DNA of 64,000 nt from Acanthaster planci (GCF_001949145.1 NW_019091444.1:1-64000); one strand, 5' to 3'. Positions 36,201 to 49,079 are shown, counted from the first letter of the stretch. Notes: a model not told the origin generated them from the letters alone. Made by a program: numbers and translations.

Positions 36201-39200
36201 CAGCCATCGGTAAGCTTCGATCATTGTTTCAGGGCTTAGAATGCACAACTTTCAAGGATGGGCATATATTGTACAAATCAGGAATGACCTAGACCTTACC
36301 AAACAGAAATGTTGACAGGTAAGTTGCTAGACCACTGGCATGATGTTTTGATGGTGGCAGGTTCAAATCTTACTTCAGTCAATGGGGATTGCATATTTGA
36401 GCACCCCTCTATTTTTTGTCATTTCAATCTTGCAAAACTGGTCAGTCCCCCAAAACAAAAGCACCTCTCTCTTTATTGCACTGACCCCATTTTTTTAAAA
36501 TTTCAAATTAAAACTGTGAGAAAATGTGACTTTCTTACTGATAAACTAGCCATGCAAAGTTAAATCCACCAGGTGTCATGTGTTACAACACTCACAGTTC
36601 CCCTCATAATTTCCCTCAAAACCTTACCCTCTTTTCACAACATTAACCCCTCAGTTATTGAGCACGATGTCACAGTCATCTCCCAAGGTGAATCCAAAAG
36701 CTAAATTGTAGGTCTCCCTTCGATTATAGGAACAAGCTCCCCAAATTTACAATCCCCCAGTCAATTCCTCTGTATCTTGATAATTACAGATTAGAGATAA
36801 GCACTGGTGTTCTGTCAAAATGTTTCTCTGCAGATGTGTTTTAAAAATATCTCTATTTGAAAAAAAATTCGGAAGAGGTTTTAGTGAACGCTTGAACAGC
36901 ATGAGGTTCCAAATAGTATTTCAAAAAGGAAGGAAATGCTAGGGATTTGTTTAGGAAAGTGAACATTTCAAGAAAATTTTCTGAGAAATCTATAGGAGCA
37001 AATAAAATAAAAGATAGTTTTCTTATCTTAGTGACTTTCATGTTTTTTGTACATTTTGAACATACATGAGTCAAGTCGGCAATGTCCGTGCATACAAAAT
37101 GGTACCACGGAAATGGAGATATTGCAAGGCACTCTCAGGGTCATGTAATGTATATTGCATTATTGTTCAAATTCCTTTTTTTTTTCTCCACATTTCCCCA
37201 AAAGGTTCTTCGGGTTCTTGCGTGGAGTTTTGGAGTTTGAGCAAGGAGTTCATCCCCCTGAATAAGATCTTCCAGACCAGCCCCCCACCCTCGAGGGAGT
37301 CACAGCCAACCACACAGGTGTGTCCTTAATTGTCATTGTCACTCTTTTTGCCATTGTCACTGTCAGTTTATTCATGTGTGTCCCTTGACATCATTGTGAC
37401 TTTCAGTTTACTCAGGTGTGTTATCATCACAGTCAGTATACAAAGGGGTCTTGGTCATCTGCTGTTTTGAAAGGCCAGAAAAATAACCTTTTTTTCTCCT
37501 TAAGTACCGGCACGTTGTCTTGGGTTGGACTTTCCAGTTTTTCCAGTCATTTGACAGATGTTTGAACATCCTGTTTAATCCAGAAATGGGTGTTTGGCTC
37601 CTGCTACACCAATACCTCAGCAGTGACTGGACTTTGCCTTCCAAAACTGCCAGTGAAGCTGTCCATGAAGTCTATCTATAATGGGCCAGGTATGGTCATG
37701 GCCGTAGCCTTCCAAGATGGCAGTGTCAAACTACTCCACAGGTAAATTCAGTCGTAGACCACTGACAGAAGTCGGTTTTTATACATGAGGAGCAAAACGC
37801 AGCAATACTTTATTGCTGGGAGCAAAGAGGAAGGCTGGGTCGATGGGAAATGCCAGTGTTGCCCTGATCCTGGCCTTCATGGCTCTGTAGATTTTGTGTG
37901 CATTCCCATGAAAACTAACAGTGCATACCTTATTTGCCAGGAGCTGTGCCCTCGTGGTGCGTTAGCTCCGTAGGATTGTTGTTGACAAAGTATGTGATCC
38001 ACCACGCAGTATGTAGTCCATGCATTTTGGAAATGTTCAAGTTGAATGTTTCAAAATATCATTTTCTTATGTTTTAAATTAAAAATTTTGTACGTTTGTA
38101 GGGTCTCTTTGAAACCATGTGCATCTTTCAAGTACGAAGGAATCAAAGTTGACACAGGATCACAGGGTAAATAGAAATCCAATTATTCCAAAGTGTCTGT
38201 AACAGTTGTCATTTATACTGCTATGTTCGAAGGATTACCTGACATTTTCAGAGTTGCTTACGTGTGTTTGTTCTCTTTTTAAAGCTTATTAATCTGTGAC
38301 CAGCTCTGCAAAAAAGTGTATTATGTCACCTTTTTTTGAATTTGAGTTAGATATATAATCAAATTGCTCGCATCTTAAGCTTTCATTTAATGTGTAATTC
38401 ATCCCAGTGGCATTTTGCATTTTGGAGTTATTTGCCATTTGCATATTCATATAATTTCACTTTATCACGCAGGCTTTTTGAAATAATGCCCTTTAAACAT
38501 AATGAACAGAAACATTAAACTTAAATTAGATACGGTTTTGATTACCCTGTCAACGGAGGCTTTCTTGTCAGGCAATTGGCCTCAAAATATTCCAAATATT
38601 TTCACCCTCGGCACATGGAATGGGCCGTCATGCGTTTTTGCATTGTGCGACTTAATATGCCTTTTTGCAGAGCGGGTCACATTTATGTTTGGGGATTCTG
38701 ATGTGATCTCCATTTTTGTTGGAACAATTCCAGCTAAGCGGCAGAAGGTCTACAGTGGCAAGCATCTGGTGTACATGGAGATGTCCAGCACGTGTTGCAG
38801 CATCATGGCTGTGGACCGCATGGGGGCGCTGTGTCTGATCAAGATAGCGCCGACTCTAGGACAGGCTCTAGACCAAGGTATGTAGAATTGTGGGGTACAG
38901 TAGCATGGTTGGATCGCTGTGTCTGATAAAGATAGCACCGACTCTAGGACAGGCTCTAGACCAAGGTATGTAGAATTGTAGGGTACAGTAGCATGGTGGG
39001 ATCGCTGTGTCTGATAAAGATAGCACCGACTCTAGGACAGGCTCTAGACCAAGGAACACAGAAGAGTCGGTTTCAATGGCTGTATGCTGCATGGGACTAT
39101 GTGAGTGGTAAAGTTGGAACAGAAAGATTGAATTTCATAGTTCATCGAGATGATTGTACGCATTAAGTTACAAAACTGCACTGTAGAGACCTCGTTTGAA

Positions 39201-42200
39201 GTCACAGGAAAACTGGATATCGGGGAAGTGAACCTGTTGAATTTAAAATAGTATTGAAAAGCCAACCCACATGTAAATAGAGACTGAATTGAAGGAAAGC
39301 AAAACGACAAACCTCATTAAAATGTAAACGTTGTGACGTTATTCATTCAGGTGTCTTTTTTTCCCCTTGTTCCTCACAGGTGCTGCTAGGGCCCATACCA
39401 TTGCCCAGGTTGTGAACCTATTGGAGTATAGTCTGGTGACAGGCTACGACTGGTGGGACCTGCTCCACACTATAACTCCAGGTTACTTTGATGTTTTTTT
39501 TTTTTCTGCTAGGATCTGTAAATTCCAATCAATTTAATGCTCTTTTCCATTTTTTTTTGATGGATTAATGATTTTTTCTTTGATCCCAGAACCACATTTT
39601 AAAGTTCTGACTCAACAGTTAGCAGAAAAATTGTGCCAAGTGTCACAGAAGACTGTGTAAACATTTGTGAATTCAAAGACATAGATATATAAATATTTGT
39701 GAGATGCACTGCCAGTTGTCTTTAAGTCTTTGTTATAAGCAAACCTGGCCTCTGAAGTAAGCCTTTAGTTAATGTACTGACGTCTTGTTCCTGTGAAACG
39801 GATAAATACTCCCTCTCAGAGAAATGGCAGCTCAGCACAGCTGCAATATAAACCATTCTTGTCAGGCTTTCATGACTGAGCAATAAATTGAGCTTCTTTA
39901 TTTGTATTCGTCACCAAGGGATGGTGTAAGTTCTTTGGCTGGTCCAGTTTAATTGAAAATGTGGTCCCCCAGACGTTGCTAGTTTTCTTGAATGAATCGG
40001 TCACTATCTTGTCATTGCCCTCAGGCATGGTGGACACGGTGATAGATCGGCTGACGGAGGCCTTCAACCGACAAGCCAAGTCCACCCAGGAGCTGCTTTT
40101 CTCCCGTTTGGTGGCCGTCAAGGGCTCCCTCCACAGGTACGGACCCCCCCCACCCCTTTACCCCAAACCCTCCTGGAATCTCAGCAAACTCCAAGGAGGA
40201 TTTTGCAGGGTTGAGGAAGGCAGAGCCTGGCTCTTTTTATTTTATATGGGGCTTCATGCCCCTTGAAAGTACATGCGCATTTATTTAGGAGTCGGGAAGA
40301 TAGACCCGCCACCTGTTCCTGCTTTGCGAGCTAGGGTAATCAGCTTGAAAAGCAATGCTTAAGAAATCTGAGTTGGCCTGCTGGAGTGACAGGTGTCAAA
40401 GGCTATCGACAGTCCCTCCGTAATGCTGTAGGTTGTCTGTGGAAGATCAGTTTTATAGGAAGAATGTTACATACAATTTATGCAAATATCACGAGCGTTT
40501 TGCATTGCAGGACTAAGTGAGTCTAAATGTTTACCTCTTTAGAAATGTCTGAAAACTCAAACTGAAGTTACCAAGACATAGCTGTGAGGATCAATTGGCA
40601 GGGTTCATTGACAGTGTAAACATGGAATGAAAATGTTGCATGAAATGGTCGGAACATTAATGCTTGGTGACAGGTGTTTTGACCGGAACATAGTGTTTAG
40701 CATTGAACTTGCCAGAGTCTAAAGGCACTTTTCTATATGTGCCTCAACACTTGCACTAAGTGTTGCGTATCCATCAAAATCGCTCCCGGGGCAATTTTGA
40801 TGGCCGAGCACAGCGCATACATGTGTTATGTTAATGGAGTCGATTTTTGTGTCCGTGAAAGTGAAACACATGAGCGCATCGTGTACGCAACGCACCCAAA
40901 AAAAACGCGCAGACGGAAAGGAGCCTTTACAGTTTCTTTTTGTTCATTTTCCTCGTCGGCAAATCCAGACTGACCACCAGCGGTGCAGGGAAGTCGGTGG
41001 ACTGCTACTGTAAGCTGCTTCTCAATGCCATTGCCTCAGAGCTCAAGTCACTCCTCAGGCCTGCCAGCGTCTCGCCCCAGGACAAGGTGCCCGCCGAGAA
41101 ACTCACCGGTATTTAAAAAAAACAATCTTCATTCTTAATTGCTGTTATATAATGAAGTTACTTCAACCAGGGTGACCTCTGTTACATGCTGGTAAAGTGT
41201 TCTTCCTGGGGGCCCCTTTGCAAGATGCAAACAGGGTTGGGATTCCATGTAAAGTTTCAGGAGAATTTAAAATGGACTCCGAGTTGTTTTTTTTGTCAAG
41301 GTTAAAGCATGTAAGTGCCATGCATTTACTTTACTTTTAAGAGAAGGGTAATGTACCGATTTGAGTGTGCTATGCTTTTCATCCCTAGTATTGGCCTACA
41401 AACAAAAAAAGTCCTCACAGTGTAGGGTTAGAGGATGTTGTGTGAACTTGTACCTGTTCACAGACTGTTTCCCTGTCTCCGAAAAGCAGTTTCAGAGGTC
41501 TTTGGGTTCAGGGTTACCTGTGGCAAAATGAAAAGGACCACTCCAGGAAGCTTGGAGGAGTTCTAAGTGAGCATCTTGCATGACTGTGTTGTAGTCGAGA
41601 CCTCTTCAGACCATCACATGTCCCCACAAGACCATCACAAGATCAACACAGGACCTCCTGTCTAAATTCAAGTCACAAGCTGTTCGGATGAACCGCAACA
41701 AAAGCATTTCTTTGTCATTGTTCACCCTGTTACTTTTGATGGGTCTTATAAATGGTCTTATGCATGGTCTTGTGTCTGGTCTTGTAATCCATGAGTCTTC
41801 TTAACCACAGAACATAGGATTGCGCACGCTAGATACGTAAATTTGCATNNNNNNNNNNNNNNNNNNNNNNNNNNNNNNNNNNNNNNNNNNNNNNNNNNNN
41901 NNNNNNNNNNNNNNNNNNNNNNNNNNNNNNNNNNNNNNNNNNNNNNNNNNNNNNNNNNNNNNNNNNNNNNNNNNNNNNNNNNNNNNNNNNNNNNNNAGGA
42001 ACAATAGGGGGTCCCCGGTTGCAGGCAAATACACACTAGGCTGTGTTGGCATTGAAGGTTTGTTCACTCCCCAATTCCATTGTTTTTCCTTTTCGCAGCT
42101 GTCTGTGCCCACAGCAGCGAGTTGGACCTGAACAAGGTCCTCACCAACCTAGATGCCAAGGACTTTGCTCTGGATCCCAGTGAGTTACCCGGACATTGTC

Positions 42201-45200
42201 GTGTCCAGACATTGTGGCTGCGGCTGGAATTATCATGCATGCATATGGAAGCCACAAGCCAGCGGCTGCTGTGACTTCCCATGCGACTGCCCATACAGCA
42301 TGTGCCTTACTCATAGCCATGTCCGGATGATATCGGACAAGGCTGGACATTGGCACCAATCATACAAAAAATCATACAAAATCAAAATTAATGGAATAGA
42401 TAGATACAGATTTTCATTTCTTCTATACCCTTTCAATTTATTGATTAAAAAATTCAAGAAAAGAATTTTGTGTTTGTTATTTTTATAGCACATCTGTTTG
42501 TTTTTGAATTGAAAATGTTGTTTTCAGAAATTGTCTCCTTGAAGAGAAGAGTTATGAGCAAGAAGTCAATTCATCAGTGAAGTTTTCATTTTTGTGTGAA
42601 GAAGATCCAAGCCCTGACCATGTGCCAATTGTTTTTTTTTGGGGAGGGCCTGCTTAGAATTTGTGCCCATGTGTAATTGATAAAATGTTTTGATTCCCTT
42701 GTCCTGTTTTTTAACTTTACTGTTTTTTTTTCTCAATTTTCTCATATCTTGTTTCGGTCTCCTCTCTGTTACTGCAGATACCCTACAGTCCCTGCAGCAA
42801 CTGATCCAGTGGATAGCAGACTACTGTCTTCACACGCTGAGCACCGTTCCGCAGCAGGCTTTGAACCCAACCAAGCCAGGGGTTTGTAACATCAGCACAA
42901 GTTTCTGTCCCAATGTTTATCTTTACTTTGGACTTTTGAAATGGCAAAGAACCGAGTTCGTACCGTCTGCTCTCGGTGCTCTAGAGTCGAATATGTGATC
43001 CCACGAAATGTGTCTGAAGGTCGTCTTGAGTGATTTTGTTCTAGTTTACATTACAAAGAGCCCACTGGGCTCTTCGTTTGGATGAATCACTTGATATGGC
43101 ATCCTAATGACAATGGACATTATGTGGGTGAAACAGGTTGAGGGTTCCTATCTGAATTATTAGAATTATTATTCTATTAGAATTCTATTAGAATTTTTCC
43201 AGTGTGTGAACTTCCATGCAATTTAAACACCAAGGCTATTCAACCAGGCCTACTTAAATTCTTCCAAATCCATGAAGGGGCTTTGTAGGATAGAGGAATG
43301 TGAAAAAGAGTATTATTTGGGGGAGAATTTTGAAGTATTTAGGGCAAAAGTACTTCCAGTAAATTTGTTAAAACTTATTTCCGGAGACTCATTGCTTCTG
43401 ATTTTTGTTGAAATTTCCATTTTTCTTTCTGATCAGATAAACTTGCTGAGCAGTCTCCTCTTGCTTAGCATGGAATGGGGTTGTGGTTGCTTTTTAACCA
43501 GTTTGGCTGTATGCCTGTGGCAACAGTCATGCCATCTTTTAACCTTTGCCCTCCGCAGGTCAGCATATTGAGGGACACGGCCACGCTGGGCTCACTACGC
43601 GAGATGCTGGTGCTCATCAAGATGTGGGGGACGCGCAAGAAGACGTGCCTGCCGGTGTTCTCAACGACGCTAGGTCAGGTCACAGCAACTGATTCAGTGC
43701 CAGCGTATTCTGGACTTTTGCATCTTGACATCACTTGCAAACTGGTTTTGGTATTACACCAAGGGAAACTTGTTCAAGCCAATTGAAGAAAGGATTCTGT
43801 ATAACTGATTGGGGCTGGCTATATTTTGCCGTGGGTGACATATTTCTGAGTGGATGTGAGAATTGGTGAATTCACATCAATATCCAGCCGTAAAATGCAT
43901 TTTCCATGCGATGCCAGGTATTTACCAGTATGAAACTCTGTGGCAAAGAGGTTGGCCGATATTTTGTCAAGTGACTGAGTTGGTGCATTTCATTGGTTTA
44001 TAGTCCCAACTGTCAGAAGTAGCTTCGGGCACATTTGAGTAACCACCCTTTGGCGATCACTGGTCGATGTTGTCTGATGTTGGTACCGGGGGATTTTTTG
44101 GGGGGCACAGGTTACCAAGGAAAATCGACTGGTGGTCGACATGTGGTCGTCCATCGAACTCGCCCAAGTCTCATGAGAGATTTGATTTAGTAATAAGCTT
44201 TTGTCTTCCCGTGTAGACACCTTGGACAGCATGTCCCATCTGTACAAACTCACAACCCAATTGTGGCTGGCCAGCAAGGAGATGCCCCCGGCAGACCTGG
44301 ATGATAACACAGTCGGTGGGTAGCCTGCCTCAGCTGTAGTCAATTCTGCGCAATGGCTACAGGTGTTGCAAGGAGTGTCAGTTGAGAACAGTGCCCCTGT
44401 GTGAGTCAGTTTATGGCTGCACCAGACACAAGACCAGACACAAGACCAGACACAAGACCAGTCACAAGACCATCACAAGACCAGACACAAGACCATGATA
44501 AGACCAGATACAAGACCCTGCACAAGACCAGACACAAGACCAGATACAAGACCAGACACAAGACCAGATACAAGACCAGACACAAGACCAGATACAAGAC
44601 CAGACACAAGACCAGATACAAGACCATGCACGAGACCAGGCACAAGACCAGATACAAGACCAGACACAAGACCATCACAAGACCAGTNCTTGAATTCAGA
44701 CTGGAGGTCTTGTGCTGGTCTTGTGAAGGCCTTAAATGGTCCCGACTACAACACTGAAGCTGAAGTGATTTTGCTGAGTCATTCCTTTTGGCATCTGATG
44801 TAATTTTGGGGGCACAGTTGCATCCTTGAAAAACTAAGGTCTTGAAATATTGTGGTCGTTGCAGGTGAAAAAGATTCCCTGAAGATTCCAATAAGAATCC
44901 ACACTCGTATTGGGGAAGCTTCTTTGAGCTGAAGCATTTTTACTGAAATTGGGAAAAAGGAGGAGGTCTTTTTGGGGGGGATGTACCTCGGAAGTAGCTT
45001 GGGTGGGGTGCTCCAGTTTTCAGGTGCTCATTTGAGCACCCGACATGAATTTTTTAAAGAATGAATCTTGTCTAGTGTTAGTGGGTCTCTTGGACGACCT
45101 GTCGGCGATTTGACACAAGATGCTGAGAAGTGAGAGTGAAACGAGCTGGAAGGGGTGGCCTGACATGCTATTTACCAGTTTCTCTCACTTGACTTGGTTT

Positions 45201-48190
45201 TTTTCGTCAGACGAGTGTTGTCTCTTGCCAAGCCAGATCATGATGCAACCACTGGACGTGACACCTGTCACAGAAGGTAAGAAGGTTCTTACACGGCTGG
45301 AAAATACATCGGCGGTCATTTTCACAGAAAATTTCCCCTTCCCAAATCTCCGCCCAACACCAAGAAACACCTTTCCTAAGACCAGTCATCAGGCGCGTTA
45401 AACAAAGACAAAGGAATGTTTTTTTACAGCAGGTTTACTTCAATAGTTTGTAACTTGTCATGGACTTACAGAGGCTTGTGATGGACCCGGCTAAAGCTCT
45501 GCTCGCAGTGTTGAAAACTGTGAGATTGTGGTACAGTATAGCATAGAGATGCTGTTTAAATGACTCTCTTGAATCAGTACATAGGTCGTTCTGTAAATTT
45601 GGGGTCCTTTTTTTCTCGTCCCAGTTAAATCTGGAATGTGATTTTTTAATGTTAAGAACTCTTTTTTTAATTTCCAAGATTGAATAAGTATGGCAAATGA
45701 CCCGCCAAACAAAAACAATTCAAAAATAATTCCAGTAAAATATCCCTTGTCAAAGTCTACAAGTGATATATCCCTTGTCAAAATATACAAGTGATATATC
45801 CTTTGTCAAAGTCAGGTGTAACAGGGAAGGACAAATGTCACACGTCAGACCCCAAATTTATGCACAGTTTGGCTGTATGTCAAACGTTGACTGCTTTATC
45901 TTGCTTTTTGGAAAGGAAGAATTTCTGGCCCAAAGCGATACCATAGGTAAGTGGTTAAAGGTCTGAATTCAGGGGATTGAATTGGTGGAATTCTAGCCAA
46001 AGACTCGAGGGAGAAATAATGTGCAGATTTTGGAAACTTCTCTTGATGAGACATTGAGACTAACTCTGTGCCTGAATTATGTGGCTATGGCTGTAAATAA
46101 CATGTGCCTGTGATAGCCGCTAGCTAGTGGCTTCATGCAGTTCTCCATACGTACTGTTTTTTGCCATTGCCAATGTGGCCTTGGCCTTATCCACGATCTG
46201 CACTTGAGCTGGTTCCACTCTCCTTTTTCCTGTGTATTGATTTCCTAGGGATCACTGGTAAGCTGCTCATCCTGCGGCAGGCCATGAGTTTCCAGTTCCA
46301 CACCTCCCCGTCCCACATGGTCAACATGGCCACCCTGGGCCACAGCCTGAACATCTTCCCCGGGTCGGAAGTCAATGTCAGGTCGCTGGCCGACCGGGTA
46401 CACCAGAAGACGGATGTTGTTCGCCGGCTGTACCTCGGGGTGTCGCCGCCGGAGGAAATACGTAGCTGCACAAGGTAGGATGGAAACGCCAACGCAGACG
46501 CAATGCTCCTTTGTCTAATAACTCTTTACGAATTTCCAACAATGCACACGTGTCTCACTGTAGAATATGTGTGACCTGCCTGAGTGTGGTACCTCAGTGT
46601 CTCTAAATTTGTGTGAACCAGGTTGGTCTGTATGAAGTTGTAAGCGAGGTGAAATTGTGTTCCATAACAAGGCACTAAATGGCAGTAAATTTATGTTGTT
46701 GAATTAGCCTTCTCGCTGTCAAGTTGGAACAAGCCTTTTGCAAGTTAAATTTGAATAAAATCTGGTACACTGGATCATCTGATTGCACATAAACATAATC
46801 TGGATTCCCCAGACTAAAGACACAATTGCCATACCTTGTTATTCAGGGCGAGCTTTTGTATAGCAACCACCATCTCTGGAATGGACTGGTTCCTTTGTAC
46901 CCTTCTTTTCCATTGAGAACAGTGTATTGGTGCAAGGCATCTCTTACGTAACCAAGCAAAAGCTTGCCCCGAATCATGAGGTATAGCAACAGTGTCTTCA
47001 GTATGGAGAATTCAAATTGTTAGGTTCACATAAATTTAAAGAACTCAGTGCACCAAATTTTATTCAGATTCAACTCGCAAAAGGCTTTGCTCAACTGGGT
47101 CCAAGCTGCTTAGCTAAGATGGTTTGCTAACAGAGACTGTATGTATTTCACAAAGACCATAAGCAGTGAGCACATCAAAAGGCACGCTTACCTTGGAGGA
47201 AAATTTGCTTAACAGAGTAACAAAACAATGGAAATCTCCATGCATGCATGGCTGTAAGCACAAACAGACCAAGCACTGTCGTGAAATAGTGCTTAAGGTT
47301 AACAAAATGCTCTGCTTCTGTAAGTTCAACTTTTCTGCTAAGTGTTTAGCAGTGCATTAAAATTGCTTCCTGGTCCTCCTTATCTAAGTGATGGGAACGT
47401 AGCCAGGGTCTGAGCAGCTTGAAGGCAAAAGAATTGCAATGTAAAACCTGGCCAAGCCACTGTTGAAATTTTGTTTCTCAAAGATATGAATATATTTCCA
47501 AACCACTCCGAGAGACTCGTCAAAGTTATGGGTTCAGATAGGCGGCCATTTTTTCCCCCATCATTTTACTTAAAGGTAACAAAATGTACACTATGGGAAG
47601 CATAGTTTACAGTCTGTCATACACTTTTCATAAACTGTAAAACATGACATATGACCGTCATAATTTCCCACATATTCTGTCATGGGAGGAGGGCACGGTT
47701 GTCGTCAGGATTTTTTTGAGGGTGGAGGGGGGGGTGGGGAAGCACTCATTGCCTGCAAAGTGATTAAACCATCAGTCATCAGTGGTGAAAGGTGAATTCT
47801 GAGCCGTTTTAAAGCAAATTGGTGAGGTCTCACCCTTGTGCCTCGTTTCTTTCCTGTTTGCTTTTCCGTTTTCAACTTTTTAAAAAAGTATTTATGATTT
47901 TTTTTGGGGGGGGTTGTGCTTGCCTCCCCACTATGCCCATGGAGAGGGGGCGTGGTCAGAGGATTATGGTAAATGTGGCTTTGAAAATGTTTGAGCTGAA
48001 ATGAACAGCTGTCAAGCGTTTTGTTAATGGTTCCTGATTTTATGTGTATGCGCATTGCTTTCGCTTAAGGTGTTCCTCTATTTCGATGCTGAACTCGCCA
48101 AGCCGTTCTCCCGCCATGAAGTCATGGGAACAGCGCTGGGCGAGGTCGTGCCTGTGTGGAGGTCTCTGGAGGAAGGTGGTTGCCGAATGA
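30292..48190 (+). CDS. MED16: Mediator complex subunit 16, 22 exons, complete
   Basis: Tail-module subunit of Mediator, bridging activators and RNA polymerase II. Exons: 30292-30341, 31452-31604, 32584-32785, 33588-33722, 34428-34533, 34849-34932, 35407-35484, 36114-36209, 37205-37317, 37584-37741, 38102-38166, 38734-38877, 39380-39481, 40025-40136, 40969-41108, 42099-42179, 42778-42881, 43559-43673, 44217-44315, 45211-45276, 46249-46474, 48070-48190. They sum to 2550 nt (849 aa); human has about 877. The start [10 protein letters not shown] matches the family. WD40-like repeats include [20 protein letters not shown] and [12 protein letters not shown]. Later signatures are [34 protein letters not shown] and DECCLLPSQ, and the cysteine-rich C-terminus is SCTRCSS with KSWEQRW and CLCGGLW. 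Exon 2 could start instead at 31461, also in frame. Intron 6 looks U12-type. Confidence 0.96.
31735..32020 (-). mobile_element. tRNA-derived SINE, reverse strand
   Basis: On the minus strand an A box-like GTTGGCATGGTGG (about 31991-32004) and a B box GGTTCGATTCCC (31948-31959) are followed by GGGTTTTCCTCCCACCT-like text, common in invertebrate SINEs. The length of about 285 bp fits. It lies in MED16 intron 2. Confidence 0.7.
32940..33291. mobile_element. MITE-like element with GTTACGCCCC termini
   Basis: The ends GTTACGCCCC and GGGGCGTAAC are exact inverse complements. The similarity extends inward through AAGTCCCAACTATAGTTGGG, itself a palindrome, for about 90 bases per arm. Non-coding, 352 bp, in MED16 intron 3. 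Confidence 0.85.
34933..35406 (+). other. Candidate U12-type GT-AG intron in MED16
   Basis: The donor GTATCCTTT is a perfect minor-spliceosome match. A branch site CCCTTGACT lies with its adenosine about 17 bases before the AAACAG acceptor. The frame across the junction gives [17 protein letters not shown], matching the family. Confidence 0.85.
36408..36735 (+). repeat. Dispersed repeat, copy 2 (partner at 240-597)
   Basis: Same orientation and word order as 240-597, including TGTGACTTTCTTAC, GATGTCACAGTCATCTCCC and ATTATAGGAACA. It is immediately preceded by a B box-like GGTTCAAATCTTA (about 36360), so the full element could be a SINE. Confidence 0.75.
38829..39055 (+). repeat. 88-bp tandem triplication spanning a MED16 exon end
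   Basis: GTGTCTGAT begins at 38831, 38919 and 39007, exactly 88 bases apart. Unit 1 is the end of exon 12 plus its donor (CCAAG|GTATGT at 38877). Unit 2 copies the donor at 38965. Unit 3 ends CCAAGGAACA and has lost the GTATGT. The later units differ from the first by only a few substitutions, for example ATCAAGATAGCG to ATAAAGATAGCA. Confidence 0.93.
41570..41790 (+). repeat. Dispersed repeat family with GGTCTTGT satellite
   Basis: GTTGTAGTCGAGACC, CAGACCATCACA and ACAAGACCATCACAAGA precede CACAAGCTG..CGCAACAAAAGC. The stretch ends in TGGTCTTGTGTCTGGTCTTGT, the reverse complement of the satellite unit at 44415-44690. It ends near the gap at 41849. Confidence 0.65.
41849..41996. other. Assembly gap (148 N)
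   Basis: Run of N in MED16 intron 15, next to satellite-like sequence. Confidence 0.99.
44415..44735. repeat. ACAAGACCAG minisatellite in MED16 intron 19
   Basis: About 26 units of a 10-11-base word (ACAAGACCAG), often paired as a 20-base dimer alternating GACACA and GATACA. An isolated N at 44688 is followed by inverted units (GGTCTTGTGCTGGTCTTGTG). The array then runs into CCCGACTACAACAC, the edge motif of the dispersed family at 41570. The inversion and N suggest a collapsed or misjoined array. Confidence 0.9.
46732..47086. mobile_element. Foldback/MITE element, copy 2 (partner 22165-22521)
   Basis: 355 bp. The left arm AGCCTTTTGCAAGTTAAATT is matched by the right-arm end AACTCGCAAAAGGCT. 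Arms of about 105 bases include GAATTCAAATTGTTAGGTT on the right. The central CTCTGGAATGGACTGGTTCC and GCAAAAGCTTGCCCC are inverted relative to copy 1. Confidence 0.88.
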
Positions 48191-49079
48191 AAAGAGCGGT
48201 GTCTCAGGTACATCCTCCACCATTCTTAATACGAGCGATTCACAAAACATTGTGCCACAAAGAGGTTGCCATGGAAAGGCTGATTTTTCTTTTTAGTTTG
48301 CTTGGGAACTTGAATTATTCCTGATCTTTTTGTCAGAAAAGATTCATAAGTGTTTTCCGAGTAACAGTTTTACTAATCATTTCTACTGCTTAGAATGTCC
48401 CAATCTACCACAAACTTCCCCACGTTTTCTGCTGACGTGCTCAAAAGCAAATTGCTGCAAGACAGCCATGCTTTTGTTGATCGTAAACTTGAAAAATGGC
48501 CTCTGCGTGGACACCTCTTGGTGACACACTGAATTGCAAATTGCCTCTGCTTGTTACCAAGTCTTACGTTATTCCAGGTGGTCGAAATTCCTTTTTAATA
48601 AGTATGAAGTTGCATCAGAGATGGTACTGGAACTTTTGAAAACACTTTTCTGACATAATTTACTTAGGTCCCCTCAGGCACAAAATCAAGGGAAGTGTTT
48701 TTATTTTTTTTCAGATTTTTTGTAGGATTTTCTCATTTTTTAAAGTTGGTTTTTTCACTTTTATATCATTCATTATTTACTCATAAGTATTTATATTGCT
48801 AAGTATTTTGAGAAATCATTGCGCATTCAGGATTTCAGTTGAGTTTCAGATTCTTTGGCTGAATGGTCAAACTCTTTTGTGTGTAAAAAATAGGTAAGGA
48901 AATAGACAGGTGAACAATGTTTGGGTTGTAAATATACCATAAAGGTATAATTCAGATGTATGTGTTAAGTTTGTTTTAGGAAAATCGCATCAAGTTTATA
49001 AATAATACACTTTTGGTTTAAAGGAAATTTTGACCTGTGAAGGTATGAATTATTGTCTTTTTGTTTACCTTTAATATGC
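48191..49079. other. MED16 3' flank
   Basis: AT-rich sequence after the MED16 stop at 48188-48190. No gene or structured repeat was recognised. It presumably holds the MED16 3' UTR. Confidence 0.5.

Noticed and set aside
40740-40935. Palindromic, CpG-containing stretch in a MED16 intron
   Set aside because: A short hairpin (CATCAAAATCGC..GCAATTTTGATG) and partial outer inverse repeats are visible, but element ends could not be defined.
44415-44690. Regularly spaced short repeats resembling a CRISPR array
   Set aside because: No unique spacers, unit of 10-20 bases, and a eukaryotic intron. It is a minisatellite.
44401-44803. Long repetitive frames (Asp-Thr-Arg-Pro repeats and reverse-strand Leu/Val repeats)
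   Set aside because: Translations of the ACAAGACCAG minisatellite inside a MED16 intron, not genes.
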